This document shows, in pieces, positions 26,412 to 35,463 of a stretch of DNA of 64,000 nucleotides (positions within the stretch are counted from its first letter, which is position 1; the number at the start of each line of letters is the position of its first letter). The DNA comes from Yinghuangia elevatio (GTDB lineage: Bacteria; Actinomycetota; Actinomycetes; Streptomycetales; Streptomycetaceae). A program made the position numbers and the translations under genes. Under the pieces are notes generated by a model, which made no database searches, was not told the DNA's origin, and saw only the letters and a program-made list of their open reading frames with translations. The stretch lies in NCBI RefSeq assembly GCF_040649515.1, contig NZ_JBEZFP010000015.1, positions 1 through 64,000 of the forward strand. The letters are read 5' to 3'.

Positions 26412-27263
26412 ATGCCGAGCATCGATCCCGAAGTCGACGCCGCCTACACGGCCCGCGCGATCATCTCCCCCAAGCAGTACGCGAGCGTGACGGCGCGCTA
26501 CCGCGACGAGTCCGCCGCCGCCGTCGCGGGACTGCGCGGGACAGCCGGTGTCGCGTACGACGAGGCGGGCGGCGAACTGCTGGACGTGTGGGGGACCGGC
26601 GACCGGCCGCGCCCGGTGTTCGTCTTCGTGCACGGCGGCTACTGGCGGGCGCTGTCCCGGCACGACTCGGCGTTCATGGCGCGGGCGCTGGACGCGTACG
26701 GCATCGCCACCGTCGTCCCCGACTACACGCTCGCGCCGACCGCGACGCTGGAGGAGATCGTGCGCCAGGTGCGCGCCGCGGTCGCCTGGGTGTACCGCGA
26801 GGGTGCGGCGTACGGCCTCGACCCCGGGCACATCGTGGTCGGCGGCAGTTCGGCGGGCGGCCACCTGGCCGCGATGACCATGGTCGACGGCTGGCAGGCG
26901 GATCTCGGGCTGCCGGACGACGTGGTCGTGGGCGGCTTCCCGGTCAGCGGCCTGTTCGACATCCGGCCGCTGCTGCACACGCACGTCAACGACTGGCTGC
27001 GCCTGGACGAACCGCGGGCCGCGGCGTTGAGCCCGTTCCTGCTCGCCTCCGCGACCGACCGGCGCTGCCCGGCGGTGGTCGCGGCCGCGGACCACGAGCC
27101 GACCGGCTTCCACGAGCAGTCCAGGATTTTCCACAGCCTGTGGAAAGGTGACGACGCGCCTCTCGTGGTCCCGGACCGCAACCACTTCGACGTCATCCTG
27201 GACCTGGGTGACCCGGACACCTCCCTGAGCCGGGCGCTGCGCGGTCTGTTCCCCGCGTCATAG
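26412..27263 (+). CDS. Alpha/beta hydrolase, carboxylesterase / kynurenine-formamidase type
   Basis: A 283-residue cytosolic hydrolase starting at ATG 26412, with TAGCGT six bases upstream and no ribosome site. The oxyanion motif FVHGGYWRAL is at about residue 74, the nucleophile elbow VGGSSAGGHLAAM at about 142, and the catalytic histidine is that of RNHFDVILDLGDPD near the end. HGGYW and the short C-terminus match arylformamidase-like esterases. It is divergent from the sensor kinase and may be co-regulated with it. The natural ester or amide is not known. Confidence 0.87.
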   Translation: MPSIDPEVDAAYTARAIISPKQYASVTARYRDESAAAVAGLRGTAGVAYDEAGGELLDVWGTGDRPRPVFVFVHGGYWRALSRHDSAFMARALDAYGIATVVPDYTLAPTATLEEIVRQVRAAVAWVYREGAAYGLDPGHIVVGGSSAGGHLAAMTMVDGWQADLGLPDDVVVGGFPVSGLFDIRPLLHTHVNDWLRLDEPRAAALSPFLLASATDRRCPAVVAAADHEPTGFHEQSRIFHSLWKGDDAPLVVPDRNHFDVILDLGDPDTSLSRALRGLFPAS

Positions 27264-27303
27264 CGGCGCGAGCCGCCGCCGCGCGGACGCCTGCCGGCCG
27301 CGC

Positions 27304-27954
27304 TCAGTGCGCGGGCGCCCCGGCCAGCAGGTCGATGAGGCCGAGCAGCACCGTGCGGCAGGAAGCGCGGTCTCGGACGTCGCACATCACCGTCGGTACG
27401 TGCGGGTCCAGGTCGAGGGCACTGCGGATCTCCTCCTCGGTGTGCTCCAGGACCCCGTCGAAGACGTTGACGCCGACCACGAACGGCACACCACGGCGCT
27501 CGAAGAAGTCGATGCTGCCGAAGCTGGCGTCCAGGCGGCGGGTGTCCACCAGCACGACGGCGCCCAGCGCGCCCGTCGCCAGGTCGTCCCACATCGACCA
27601 GAACCGCTCCTGGCCCGGTGTGCCGAACAGGTAGAGCACCAGGTCCTGGTCGAGGGTGATGCGCCCGAAGTCGAGGGCCACCGTGGTGGTGTCCTTGGCG
27701 GCCAGGCCGTCGAGGTCGTCGACGCCCACCCCGGCGACCGTCATGACCTCCTCGGTGCGCAGCGGCGGAACCTCGCTGACCGAGCCGACCAACGTGGTCT
27801 TGCCGACCCCGAATCCGCCGGCCACCAGGATCTTCACGGCCATCGCGGACGCCGGCACCGGCACCGCCAGGGCGCTCGCCCGGGCACTCGCGTCGGCGCC
27901 GCGTACCGCGGGGATGTGGGCAGAGGGGAGGTGGCTAGAGCCGACCGAGGCCAT
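27304..27954 (-). CDS. cvnD: Conservon GTPase CvnD
   Basis: A 216-residue small GTP-binding protein, last gene of a complete conservon. The P-loop GGFGVGKTTLVG starts at residue 46. LDFGRITLDQDLVLYLFGTPGQERFW holds the switch region and the DxxG equivalent with FGTPGQERF. NVFD in VVGVNVFDG replaces the usual NKxD. The N-terminal extension of about 37 residues is not conserved; a later start at Met38 is possible. It overlaps cvnC by 20 bases. In Streptomyces, CvnD proteins bind GTP and assemble with CvnA-C at the membrane like a eukaryotic G-protein-coupled complex, influencing development and antibiotic production. Confidence 0.92.
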   Translation of the reverse strand: MASVGSSHLPSAHIPAVRGADASARASALAVPVPASAMAVKILVAGGFGVGKTTLVGSVSEVPPLRTEEVMTVAGVGVDDLDGLAAKDTTTVALDFGRITLDQDLVLYLFGTPGQERFWSMWDDLATGALGAVVLVDTRRLDASFGSIDFFERRGVPFVVGVNVFDGVLEHTEEEIRSALDLDPHVPTVMCDVRDRASCRTVLLGLIDLLAGAPAH

Positions 27955-28300
27955 CCCGCACCTTTCTCAACAGCTCGGCATTGGGTTTCTGGGCCATGGA
28001 GATCGGCGCCCGCACGGTCACCCGGCCGCCGGCCACCAGGTCGCCGATCAGGATCTTCGCGACGCTGACCGGCAGCCGGACCAGGGCCGCGATCTCCGCG
28101 ACGGCCTGCGGCGCGCGGCACAGCTCAAGGATCTCCCGGTGCTCCGGGTGCAAGGCGCTGTCGCGTCCTTCCGGCGCGGGGTCGGCCGTGGTGACCAGCG
28201 TGATGAGCGTCAGGTCGTCGGCGGGCCGGGTGCGTCCGCGGGTGAGCGTGTAGGGCCTGACGAGCGGGCCCGCTTCCTCGTCCCATTCGTACCGGTTCAT
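27935..28300 (-). CDS. cvnC: Conservon protein CvnC (DUF742)
   Basis: A 121-residue DUF742 protein with the usual N-terminal VRPYTLTRGRTRP and a winged-helix-like C-terminus (EILELCRAPQAVAEIAALVRLPVSVAKILIGDLVAGGRVTVRAP). The family partners CvnD in the membrane-associated complex. It lies between cvnB (22 bp upstream) and cvnD (20-bp overlap) in the invariant conservon order. Confidence 0.92.
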   Translation of the reverse strand: MNRYEWDEEAGPLVRPYTLTRGRTRPADDLTLITLVTTADPAPEGRDSALHPEHREILELCRAPQAVAEIAALVRLPVSVAKILIGDLVAGGRVTVRAPISMAQKPNAELLRKVRDGLGRL

Positions 28301-28322
28301 GCGGGAGCCTCGCTTCTTCGGC

Positions 28323-28751
28323 TCATGCGGGCGATGCCGCGTCCGTGTCGAACCTCGGTGTCGTGCCCAGGTACTCGCCCACCTGCTTGACGAGCGTGTT
28401 CATCTCGAACGCGACCACGCCGACGTCGGCGCGCTGATCGGTGAGCACGGCCATGTGCGCGCCGCGCCCCGCCGCGGTGAGGAACAGGAAGGCGTCCTCC
28501 ATCTCGATGAGCGTCTGGCGCACCGGACCGCCCTGGAACGTGCGGCCCACGCTGCGTGCCAGGCTCGACAGTCCCGACGCCGCGGCGGCCAACTGCTCGG
28601 CCTGGTCCCGGGCGAAGGTCTCCGAATGGCTCATGACCAGCCCGTCCTGCGACAACACGACCGCGTGCCGGGTGCCGGGCACCCGCTTGACCAGGTCGGT
28701 CAGCAGCCAGTCGAGCCGGCTGTCGGTGGCGGTGGTGGGCTGGGTGGTCAT
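28323..28751 (-). CDS. cvnB: Conservon roadblock/LC7 protein CvnB
   Basis: A 142-residue roadblock/LC7 protein, the MglB-like regulator of the conservon GTPase. Characteristic stretches are LDWLLTDLVKRVPGTRHAVVLSQDGLVMSHSE and QLAAAASGLSSLARSVGRTFQGGPVRQTLIEMEDAFLFLTAAGRGAHMAVL. Its start overlaps the cvnA stop by four bases, giving translational coupling. It is expected to modulate nucleotide exchange or hydrolysis on CvnD. Confidence 0.93.
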   Translation of the reverse strand: MTTQPTTATDSRLDWLLTDLVKRVPGTRHAVVLSQDGLVMSHSETFARDQAEQLAAAASGLSSLARSVGRTFQGGPVRQTLIEMEDAFLFLTAAGRGAHMAVLTDQRADVGVVAFEMNTLVKQVGEYLGTTPRFDTDAASPA

Positions 28752-31222
28752 GGGCGGTCCCTCTTCGGTGGTTCGCTGGTGTGCTCGGCGGCCCTGGCCC
28801 GCTCGGAGGCGCGCTGGAACGCGGAGATCGTGGCGGCGGCCTGCTGCGGGGTCGGACGCGCCGGCGCGTCGGTGCCGTCCCCGTCGCCGTTCGCGGGCGG
28901 CTCGGGCTGCGCACGCAGCGGTGCCGCCAGGCTCGCCTGGCGCACCCGGCGGGGCAGCGGCTTGGCGCGTCCGCCCGGGGCGTCGGCTCCGGCGTGGGCC
29001 TCCCGGTCGGCCTGGGCGGGCCGCGGCACCACGGCCACGGGCACAACCGGGGCCAAGGGGCCTACCGGCACGGCCGGTTCCGCGGGGCTCGCGGACGCCC
29101 CGACGTCGGCCGCCACGGGTTCTCGGGGGCGCCCGGTCTCCTGGGCGTCCTCGGCCGCGTCGTGGGACGGCACCGGAAGGGGGACCGGTGCGCCGTCCGT
29201 CCGCGCCGCGTCCGTCGTTTCGCCGGAAGGCAATTCCTGCTCCTCGGGGTTCTCCGGGACCGGCTCGTCGGGCCGGCCGACGATCAGTTCCCTGGGCAGG
29301 AACACGATCGCGAGGGTTCCCCCGTACGGCGACGGCCGCAGCGTGACGCTGATGCCGTGCCGGTCCGCCAGCTGCGCGACGACGAACAGCCCGAGGCGTA
29401 CGTCGTCGGCCAGCGCCACCATGTCGAACGGCCTCGGCGCCGCCAGTTCGGCGTTCAGCGCCGCGTATTCGTCCTCGCCCATGCCGAGGCCGCGGTCCTC
29501 GATCTCCACGACGAGGCCCTTGGCCACCGCCATGCCGCGCACCTCGACCGGTGTCTCGGGCGGCGAGAACTGCGCGGCGTTCTCCAGCAGTTCAGCGAGC
29601 AGGTGGATCACCGGGCCGACCGCGGCACCGGAGAGTGCGAGGTCGGAGGCCACGTGCACGTCGATGCGGCTGTAGTCCTCGACCTCGCCGACCGCGCTGC
29701 GCACGACGTCGACGACACGAACCGGCTTGCTCCAGCGGCGCCCCGGGTGGTGCCCGCTGAGGATGACGAGGTTCTCCTCGTAGCGGCGCAGGCGCGTCGC
29801 GAGGTGGTCGAGCATGAAGAGGTCCTCCAGGACCTCCGGGTCCTGGTGCCGGTTCTCCATCGCGTCGAGCGCCCGCAGCTGGCGGCCGACCAGCGACTGG
29901 GTGCGAAGCGCCACGTTGTGGAACACCTTGGCGTGCCCCGCGCGTTCGCGCGCCAGGCGGGCGGCGCCGTCGAGGGCGGCTCGCTGCGCGGCGGTGAACG
30001 CCTCGGCGACCTGCCCGATTTCGTCCTTGCCGTGCGGCATTGCCGGGAGTTCGGCTGCGGTGTCGACCTCCTCGCCGCGGCTGAGGCGCTCGATGGCGTC
30101 CGGCAGGCGGTTCTTGGCCACGTCGACGGTGGCGGCGTGCAGGCCGAGCAGCCGGCGGCGCAGCGACCGGGCGACGGCCCAGCACAGCAGGCTGACCACG
30201 ACCACCACCAGCAGGCCGAGTGCGGTGATGAGCCAGACGGTCAGTTCCAGGTCGTCGACGCGCTCGCGCGAGTCCTGCACGATCGCGCCGGCGCGTGTGG
30301 TGTTCAGTTCGGTCAGCTGCGGGGACAGGGCGTCCAGGTTCGCGCGCCAGCCGGCGGCCTCGGGCGGGAGCGGGATCCCGGCGCCGGCCGAGGGGGCGCG
30401 TACCGCCGAGCCGAGCACGGCGTCCTCGACCGCGACCAGCAGCCGCCACTGCGGGCTCTCGGTGAGTGCCTGGAACGGCCCCTGGAACTCCGGTTCGAGG
30501 CTGGGCCGGATCTCCTCGGCGTAGAGCGAGCGGCGGGCGCCCGCCGCCTCGGCGAACTCGACGAACTCGGCGGCGCCGAGCCGACCGGAGGCCGCCGCGT
30601 ACGTCAGGACCGCGTCCTCGCGCGTGATCATCTCGGTGGCGCGGAACATGTCGACGAGCGTCTCGGCCCGGGCGGTCAGGTGCCCGTCGGCGTCGATGTG
30701 CGACAGCGCGGCGAACGTCAGCATCTGCTTCTCGACGGCCGCGGTGTACGGCGCCAGCAGGTCGGCGCGGGTCCCCTGGCGCCGGTCGATCGCCGCCCGC
30801 ACACCCGGCAGGCGGTCGCGGTCCTCCTGGATCGCGTGCGCGCGGTCCAGGACGTCGGAGTCGGAGTCCGCGAGCCCGCCCAGCACCCCGACGAACTCGC
30901 CCAGGGCCGCGTCGGTACGCCCGCGCACGTCCTGCAGCGCGGCGCGGACCGGATCGGACGGTGCCGCCAGCCACGCCGCGCTGAGGCTGCGCTCCTGCTG
31001 CATCTGGGCCATCACCGTGTAGGCGGGGAGGCCCGCCTGCGTCGCGATGTTGTTCTGGTCCTTCAGCTCCGAGGTCTTCGACCAGAGGTACTGCGTGGTG
31101 AAGCCCCACAGTCCGACCAGGGCGAGCGAAGGAACGATCGCGAGGACGACGAGCAGCGTGCGTATCGAGGAACGGCGCCGCTGCCGGTCGAGCCCGGTCA
31201 GCGCCCGGCGGGGGGATCTCAT
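28748..31222 (-). CDS. cvnA: Conservon sensor histidine kinase-like protein CvnA
   Basis: An 824-residue membrane sensor. ATG 31222 follows GGGAG closely and is preferred over upstream in-frame ATGs in the leader. A first helix (about 19-40) precedes a large extracellular nitrate/nitrite-sensing-like domain (about 45-310), then a second helix (about 325-350) leads to a HAMP segment. A kinase region lacks the standard H-box: at that place it reads KVFHNVALRTQSLVGRQLRALDAME. An HATPase domain with LAELLENAAQFSPPETPV and EIEDRGLGMG boxes follows. The last 200 residues are proline/alanine-rich and disordered. It heads the cvnABCD operon and should recruit CvnB-D to the membrane. Confidence 0.92.
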   Translation of the reverse strand: MRSPRRALTGLDRQRRRSSIRTLLVVLAIVPSLALVGLWGFTTQYLWSKTSELKDQNNIATQAGLPAYTVMAQMQQERSLSAAWLAAPSDPVRAALQDVRGRTDAALGEFVGVLGGLADSDSDVLDRAHAIQEDRDRLPGVRAAIDRRQGTRADLLAPYTAAVEKQMLTFAALSHIDADGHLTARAETLVDMFRATEMITREDAVLTYAAASGRLGAAEFVEFAEAAGARRSLYAEEIRPSLEPEFQGPFQALTESPQWRLLVAVEDAVLGSAVRAPSAGAGIPLPPEAAGWRANLDALSPQLTELNTTRAGAIVQDSRERVDDLELTVWLITALGLLVVVVVSLLCWAVARSLRRRLLGLHAATVDVAKNRLPDAIERLSRGEEVDTAAELPAMPHGKDEIGQVAEAFTAAQRAALDGAARLARERAGHAKVFHNVALRTQSLVGRQLRALDAMENRHQDPEVLEDLFMLDHLATRLRRYEENLVILSGHHPGRRWSKPVRVVDVVRSAVGEVEDYSRIDVHVASDLALSGAAVGPVIHLLAELLENAAQFSPPETPVEVRGMAVAKGLVVEIEDRGLGMGEDEYAALNAELAAPRPFDMVALADDVRLGLFVVAQLADRHGISVTLRPSPYGGTLAIVFLPRELIVGRPDEPVPENPEEQELPSGETTDAARTDGAPVPLPVPSHDAAEDAQETGRPREPVAADVGASASPAEPAVPVGPLAPVVPVAVVPRPAQADREAHAGADAPGGRAKPLPRRVRQASLAAPLRAQPEPPANGDGDGTDAPARPTPQQAAATISAFQRASERARAAEHTSEPPKRDRP

Positions 31223-31372
31223 CGTCTCCCTAAGGGAAGAGTGCGGGCCGAGGGAAACGGCATGTGCCGGAAGAGTTTCCGGGAGTGCGGCCCGAATGTC
31301 CATATCCAGCACTGAGCACAATTTCGGTCATGTGGGGTCGGATTCGGTGACCGGGCGGGCGCGGCGACCGGG

Positions 31373-32923
31373 TCAGCCCGGCGGCGCTCCCACGCTGTTC
31401 CCCTTGAGCCGCTCCAGGTCCGCCGCGCGCACCTGGATGACCAGGGCCGCGACCACGGCGGCGACCACCGCGAAGGCGGCGGCGGTGATGAACGCGGCGG
31501 TGATCCCGTCGGTGAGCACCTGGTGGGCGTACGACGTCGGCAACTGCCCGGTGCGGTCGAACTCGGCGCGCTGTTCGGGGGTCGCCTCCCGCATGAACGC
31601 CGCCACTTGGTCGTCGGCCGCGTTCCGGCTTGCGGTGCCGTACACCGTGACAAGTATCGACAAACCGAGCGAACCGCCCACCTGTTGCGTCGCGTTGAGC
31701 AGGCCGGAGGCCGCACCGGTGTCCTGCTCCGCGACGTTCGAGACGGCCATGAGCGTCAGCGACACGAACTGCATGCCCATGCCGAGGCCGAAGACCACGA
31801 TCGGCCCGAGCACGCTGCCGAGGTACGTGCTGTTGACGTCGATCTGCGTCAGCCAGGCGAGGCCGCCCGCGGCGAGCAGGGCGCCGGTCACCATGAACGG
31901 CTTGGGACCGTACTTGGGCAGCAGTTGCGAGGCGAGGCCCGCGCCGACCGCGATCACGGCGCTCACCGGGAGGAAGGCGAGTCCGGCGCGGAGGGGGCTG
32001 AAGCCCAGGACGTCCTGCACCCACAGCGTCAGGAAGAAGAACATGCCGAAGATCGCCGCGGCGAGGCACAGCATGATCGCGTACGAGCCGGACCGGTTGC
32101 GGTCGGCGAACATGCGCAGGGGCGTGATGGGTTGGCGCGTCTTGCGCTCGATCGTGAGGAACACCGCCAGCATGACGACGGCGCCCGCGAACGACGCCAT
32201 GGTCAGGGTGTCCCGCCAGCCGTCCTGGGCGGCCCGGATGAAGCCGTACACGAGCAGCCCGACGCCCAGGGTCGACGCGAGCGCGCCGGCCAGGTCGAAC
32301 TGCCCCGGATGTCGCGCGGATTCCCGGATCGCCCGCGGGGTGGCCAGCGCGATCGCGAGGCCGATCGGCACGTTGACGAAGAAGATCCAGCGCCAGTCGA
32401 GCCATTCGACGAGCATGCCGCCCGCCAGCAGGCCGATCGCGCCGCCGCCCGCGGACACCGCGGCGAAGACCCCGAACGCGCGGTTGCGCTCGGGGCCTTC
32501 GGTGAACGTCGTGGTGATCAGCGCCAGCGACGTGGGGGACGCGATCGCGCCGCCGATGCCTTGCAGGGCCCGGGCGGCGAGCAGTTGCCACGACTCCTGG
32601 GCGAGTCCGCCGAGCAGGGACGCCAGCACGAAGAGCAGGACGCCGAAGATGAAGACCCGGCGGCGTCCGAGGATGTCGCCCGCGCGCCCGCCGAGCAGCA
32701 GCAGGCCGCCGAACGTCAGCGTGTAGGCGTTGATGACCCACGCCAGACCGGTGGTCGAGAAGTCCAGCGACGTCTGGATGTGCGGCAGCGCGATGTTCAC
32801 GATGGTGATGTCGAGGACCACCATCAGCTGGCACGACGCGATGACGAGCAGCGCGATGCCCTTGCGGCCGCCGCCCTCGGGGGCGGATGCCGCATGCGCG
32901 GGTGCGGGGTGCGGGCTCGTCAT
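31373..32923 (-). CDS. MFS drug exporter, DHA2 type
   Basis: A 516-residue exporter with 14 predicted helices starting at ATG 32923. It shows the drug:H+ antiporter-2 marks: helix 1 LMVVLDITIVNIALPHIQ (motif D1), GRAGDILGRRRVF (motif A, about residue 79), and a motif-C-like glycine/proline stretch in helix 5. The sequence is closest in style to EmrB/QacA members that expel lipophilic cations or antibiotics. It is transcribed away from the MMPL operon at 33268, and the 344-bp gap contains a 26-bp perfect palindrome that probably controls one or both. Confidence 0.92.
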   Translation of the reverse strand: MTSPHPAPAHAASAPEGGGRKGIALLVIASCQLMVVLDITIVNIALPHIQTSLDFSTTGLAWVINAYTLTFGGLLLLGGRAGDILGRRRVFIFGVLLFVLASLLGGLAQESWQLLAARALQGIGGAIASPTSLALITTTFTEGPERNRAFGVFAAVSAGGGAIGLLAGGMLVEWLDWRWIFFVNVPIGLAIALATPRAIRESARHPGQFDLAGALASTLGVGLLVYGFIRAAQDGWRDTLTMASFAGAVVMLAVFLTIERKTRQPITPLRMFADRNRSGSYAIMLCLAAAIFGMFFFLTLWVQDVLGFSPLRAGLAFLPVSAVIAVGAGLASQLLPKYGPKPFMVTGALLAAGGLAWLTQIDVNSTYLGSVLGPIVVFGLGMGMQFVSLTLMAVSNVAEQDTGAASGLLNATQQVGGSLGLSILVTVYGTASRNAADDQVAAFMREATPEQRAEFDRTGQLPTSYAHQVLTDGITAAFITAAAFAVVAAVVAALVIQVRAADLERLKGNSVGAPPG

Positions 32924-33121
32924 GGTGGTTCCAGGTGCTCTCGGCGCCGGGCTCCGGGCCGGGGTACGTGTGCCCCGGCCGCCCGTCGGCCTTTGCCGGT
33001 GGTCCGGCGGCAGCCTGTCGGCAGGCCGTCGGCCGTCGTCCGTGGATCCGGACTTGCGCCTTCATCGACCGTAACCCCGTGTCCCGGGTCTCGCCTCCCT
33101 GCGGACGAACGGGCGCGTCCG

Positions 33122-33147
33122 GGCGTTACTCCCGCGGGAGTAACGCC
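33122..33147. promoter_or_regulatory. 26-bp perfect palindrome in the MFS/MMPL divergent gap
   Basis: GGCGTTACTCCCG at 33122-33134 is followed directly by its exact reverse complement to 33147, without a spacer, so it should work as duplex DNA rather than as a hairpin. AGTAAGGCGC at about 33168 repeats a half-site. The gap 32924-33267 holds nothing else recognisable and no small gene. GTTACTC/GAGTAAC symmetry is typical of TetR or GntR operators; which protein binds is unknown. Confidence 0.6.
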
Positions 33148-33267
33148 TGCTCGGAGGCGCCCCCGGCAGTAAGGCGCTTCTCCGTCGTCGGCCCGACGTT
33201 CCGCGGGCCGTCCGCCGGAAGCCTGGACTACCAGGAGTCCGACGGCATTCGCGGGAGGCGGGGCGGC

Positions 33268-35463
33268 ATGGACGCAGGGACAGGCACCGGTACGGGCGGC
33301 GGAACCGGCGCCGGCACGAGGACGGGCGCGCCCCCGGGCGCGGGCGGGCGGCGCAAGGGGCCACGGCCCTGGGTGTGGGGCGTGCTCACGCTGTGGGTGG
33401 TGCTCGCGGCCGCGCTCGTGCCGCTCGCCGGCAAGCTCGCGGACGTGCAGGAGGACGAGGTCGTCTCGTACCTTCCGGCGAGCGCGCAGTCCACGGATGT
33501 GGCCCGCGTGGTGGCGGACATGCCCGGCGGCGACACCACCGACATCTCCGTCGTCTACCACCGCGACGGCGGTCTGACCGCCGACGACCAGGCGGCGGCG
33601 GGGGCGCAGGCGCGCGAGATTGCCGGGCGGTTCGAGACGGTGGGCGGCCTCGGCACGCCCGCGGCGTCGGCCGACGGGCAGACGCTCGTCTTCAACTTCC
33701 AGATCGCCGAGTCGGCCGGCGAGCCGGGCGACGTGGTCAAGGACGTCCGCGAGGTGACGGACCGTCATGCGCCGGGCCTGGACGTGCTGGTGGGCGGTCC
33801 GGGCGGCACCGACGCCGACATGGACGAGGTCTTCTCCTCGATCGACGGCACGCTGATGCTCGCGACGCTGCTGGTCGTGACCATCCTGCTGATCGTCACG
33901 TACCGCAGCCCGTTCCTGTGGCTGGTGCCGCTCGTCTGCGTCGGCGTCGCGGAGGTCGCCACGCGCGCGGTGGTCTATCTGCTGGTCGAGGTCGGCGACC
34001 TGACCGTGACCGGGCAGAGCGGCGGCATCATGACGGTGCTGGTCTTCGGCGCGGGCACCGACTACGCGCTGCTCCTGATCGCCCGCTACCGCGAGGAACT
34101 GCGGCGCACCGAGCGGCCGTTCGACGCAATGGCGAAGTCGCTGCGCGGCTGCGGGCCGGCGCTGCTCGCCTCCGCCGGGACGGTGGTGGCCGGCCTGCTG
34201 TGCCTGCTCGCGGCGGACATGAACAACCTGCGGGGTCTCGGCCCGGTCGGCGCCGTGGCGGTCGTGTGCGCGCTGGCGGTCATGACGACGCTGCTGCCCG
34301 CCCTGCTGGTGCTGCTCGGACGCCGGGTGTTCTGGCCGCTGATCCCGGCGCTCGGCAGCACGCCTCGCGTCAAGCGCAGCGCGTACGCCCGCATCGGCGC
34401 CTACGTCGTGCGCCGTCCGGTCGGCATCCTCGCCCTCGGCACCGTGTTGCTCGGCGCGCTGGCGATCGGCACCGTCAAGCTGCCCGGCGACCTGCACATG
34501 GCCGACAGCTTCACGGAGAAGCCGGACTCGGTCGTCGCCGCGCAGACGCTCGCCCAGGCGTTCCCCGAGCGCGCCAGCCAGCCGATCGCGGTGGTCGCCC
34601 GCACCGAACGCGCGGACGAGGCGCAGCGGGTCGCCGAGGACACCCAGGGCGTGGCCGACGTCGCGCGCGGGCGTTCCGCGGACGGCTGGACGGAGTTCGC
34701 GGTCTTCGCCACGGACCGGCCGGAGTCGTCCGGCGAGGAGGCGACGATCAAGAGGCTGCGCGGCGCACTCGGGGACGTCGGCGGTGCGCAGGCGGCGGTC
34801 GGCGGCTCGACGGCCGAGGGCATGGACAAGCACAGCGCGACCGCGCGGGACCAGAAGGTGGTGGTACCGCTGGTGCTCGCGGCGGTTCTGCTGATCCTCG
34901 TCATCCTGCTGCGCGGCCTGGTCGCGCCGCTGATGCTGGTCGGGGCCGTCGCGCTGGTCTGGGCCGCGTCGCTGGGGATCGGTGCGCTGGTCTTCGAGCC
35001 GGTGTTCGGCTTCGAGGGCGCGGATCCGGGACTGCCGCTGCTGAGCTTCGTGTTCCTGGTCGCGCTGGGCGTCGACTACGGCATCTTCCTGCTGCACCGC
35101 ATGCGCGAGGAGGCGCTGTCGGGCACGCCGTCGGACAAGACCGTGGTGCCCGCGCTGACCGCGACGGGCGGCGTGATCGCGTCCGCCGGGTTCGTGCTGG
35201 CCGCGACGTTCTCGGTGCTCACCGTGCTGCCGCTGGTGATGCTGGTGGAACTGGGCTTCGTGGTCGCGGTGGGCGTGCTGCTGGACACCTTCGTGGTACG
35301 GACGTTCCTGGTGACCGCGGCGAGTTCGGTCCTCGGCCGACGGGTCTGGTGGCCGGGTGCGCTGGCGAAGGCGGACGCCGGGGCGAAGGGTCCGGACGGT
35401 CCGGACGACCCCGACCACACCGCACCGGGCGGCCGGGAAGACCCATCGCCGATGATGGCCTGA
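33268..35463 (+). CDS. MMPL-family RND exporter
   Basis: A 731-residue transporter. ATG 33268 lies about ten bases after GGGAGG. A Gly/Thr-rich leader of about 32 residues precedes helix 1 (about 37-53). The outer loop contains DEVVSYLPASAQSTDVARVV, typical of YdfJ-like MMPL proteins. Helices 2-6 include VFGAGTDYALLLIARYREELRR and helices 7-12 include VALGVDYGIFLLHRMREEAL, each with the conserved Asp-Tyr used in proton coupling. Its stop TGA shares a base with the next gene's ATG, so it is co-translated with a sensor kinase and a response regulator. That linkage suggests the sensor reads the exporter's substrate. Confidence 0.92.
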   Translation: MDAGTGTGTGGGTGAGTRTGAPPGAGGRRKGPRPWVWGVLTLWVVLAAALVPLAGKLADVQEDEVVSYLPASAQSTDVARVVADMPGGDTTDISVVYHRDGGLTADDQAAAGAQAREIAGRFETVGGLGTPAASADGQTLVFNFQIAESAGEPGDVVKDVREVTDRHAPGLDVLVGGPGGTDADMDEVFSSIDGTLMLATLLVVTILLIVTYRSPFLWLVPLVCVGVAEVATRAVVYLLVEVGDLTVTGQSGGIMTVLVFGAGTDYALLLIARYREELRRTERPFDAMAKSLRGCGPALLASAGTVVAGLLCLLAADMNNLRGLGPVGAVAVVCALAVMTTLLPALLVLLGRRVFWPLIPALGSTPRVKRSAYARIGAYVVRRPVGILALGTVLLGALAIGTVKLPGDLHMADSFTEKPDSVVAAQTLAQAFPERASQPIAVVARTERADEAQRVAEDTQGVADVARGRSADGWTEFAVFATDRPESSGEEATIKRLRGALGDVGGAQAAVGGSTAEGMDKHSATARDQKVVVPLVLAAVLLILVILLRGLVAPLMLVGAVALVWAASLGIGALVFEPVFGFEGADPGLPLLSFVFLVALGVDYGIFLLHRMREEALSGTPSDKTVVPALTATGGVIASAGFVLAATFSVLTVLPLVMLVELGFVVAVGVLLDTFVVRTFLVTAASSVLGRRVWWPGALAKADAGAKGPDGPDDPDHTAPGGREDPSPMMA

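Noticed and set aside
28781..31315. 844-codon plus-strand open frame opposite cvnA
   Set aside because: Composition (Arg, Gly, Ala, Val, Gln) and lack of motifs show it is a shadow of the conservon kinase gene.
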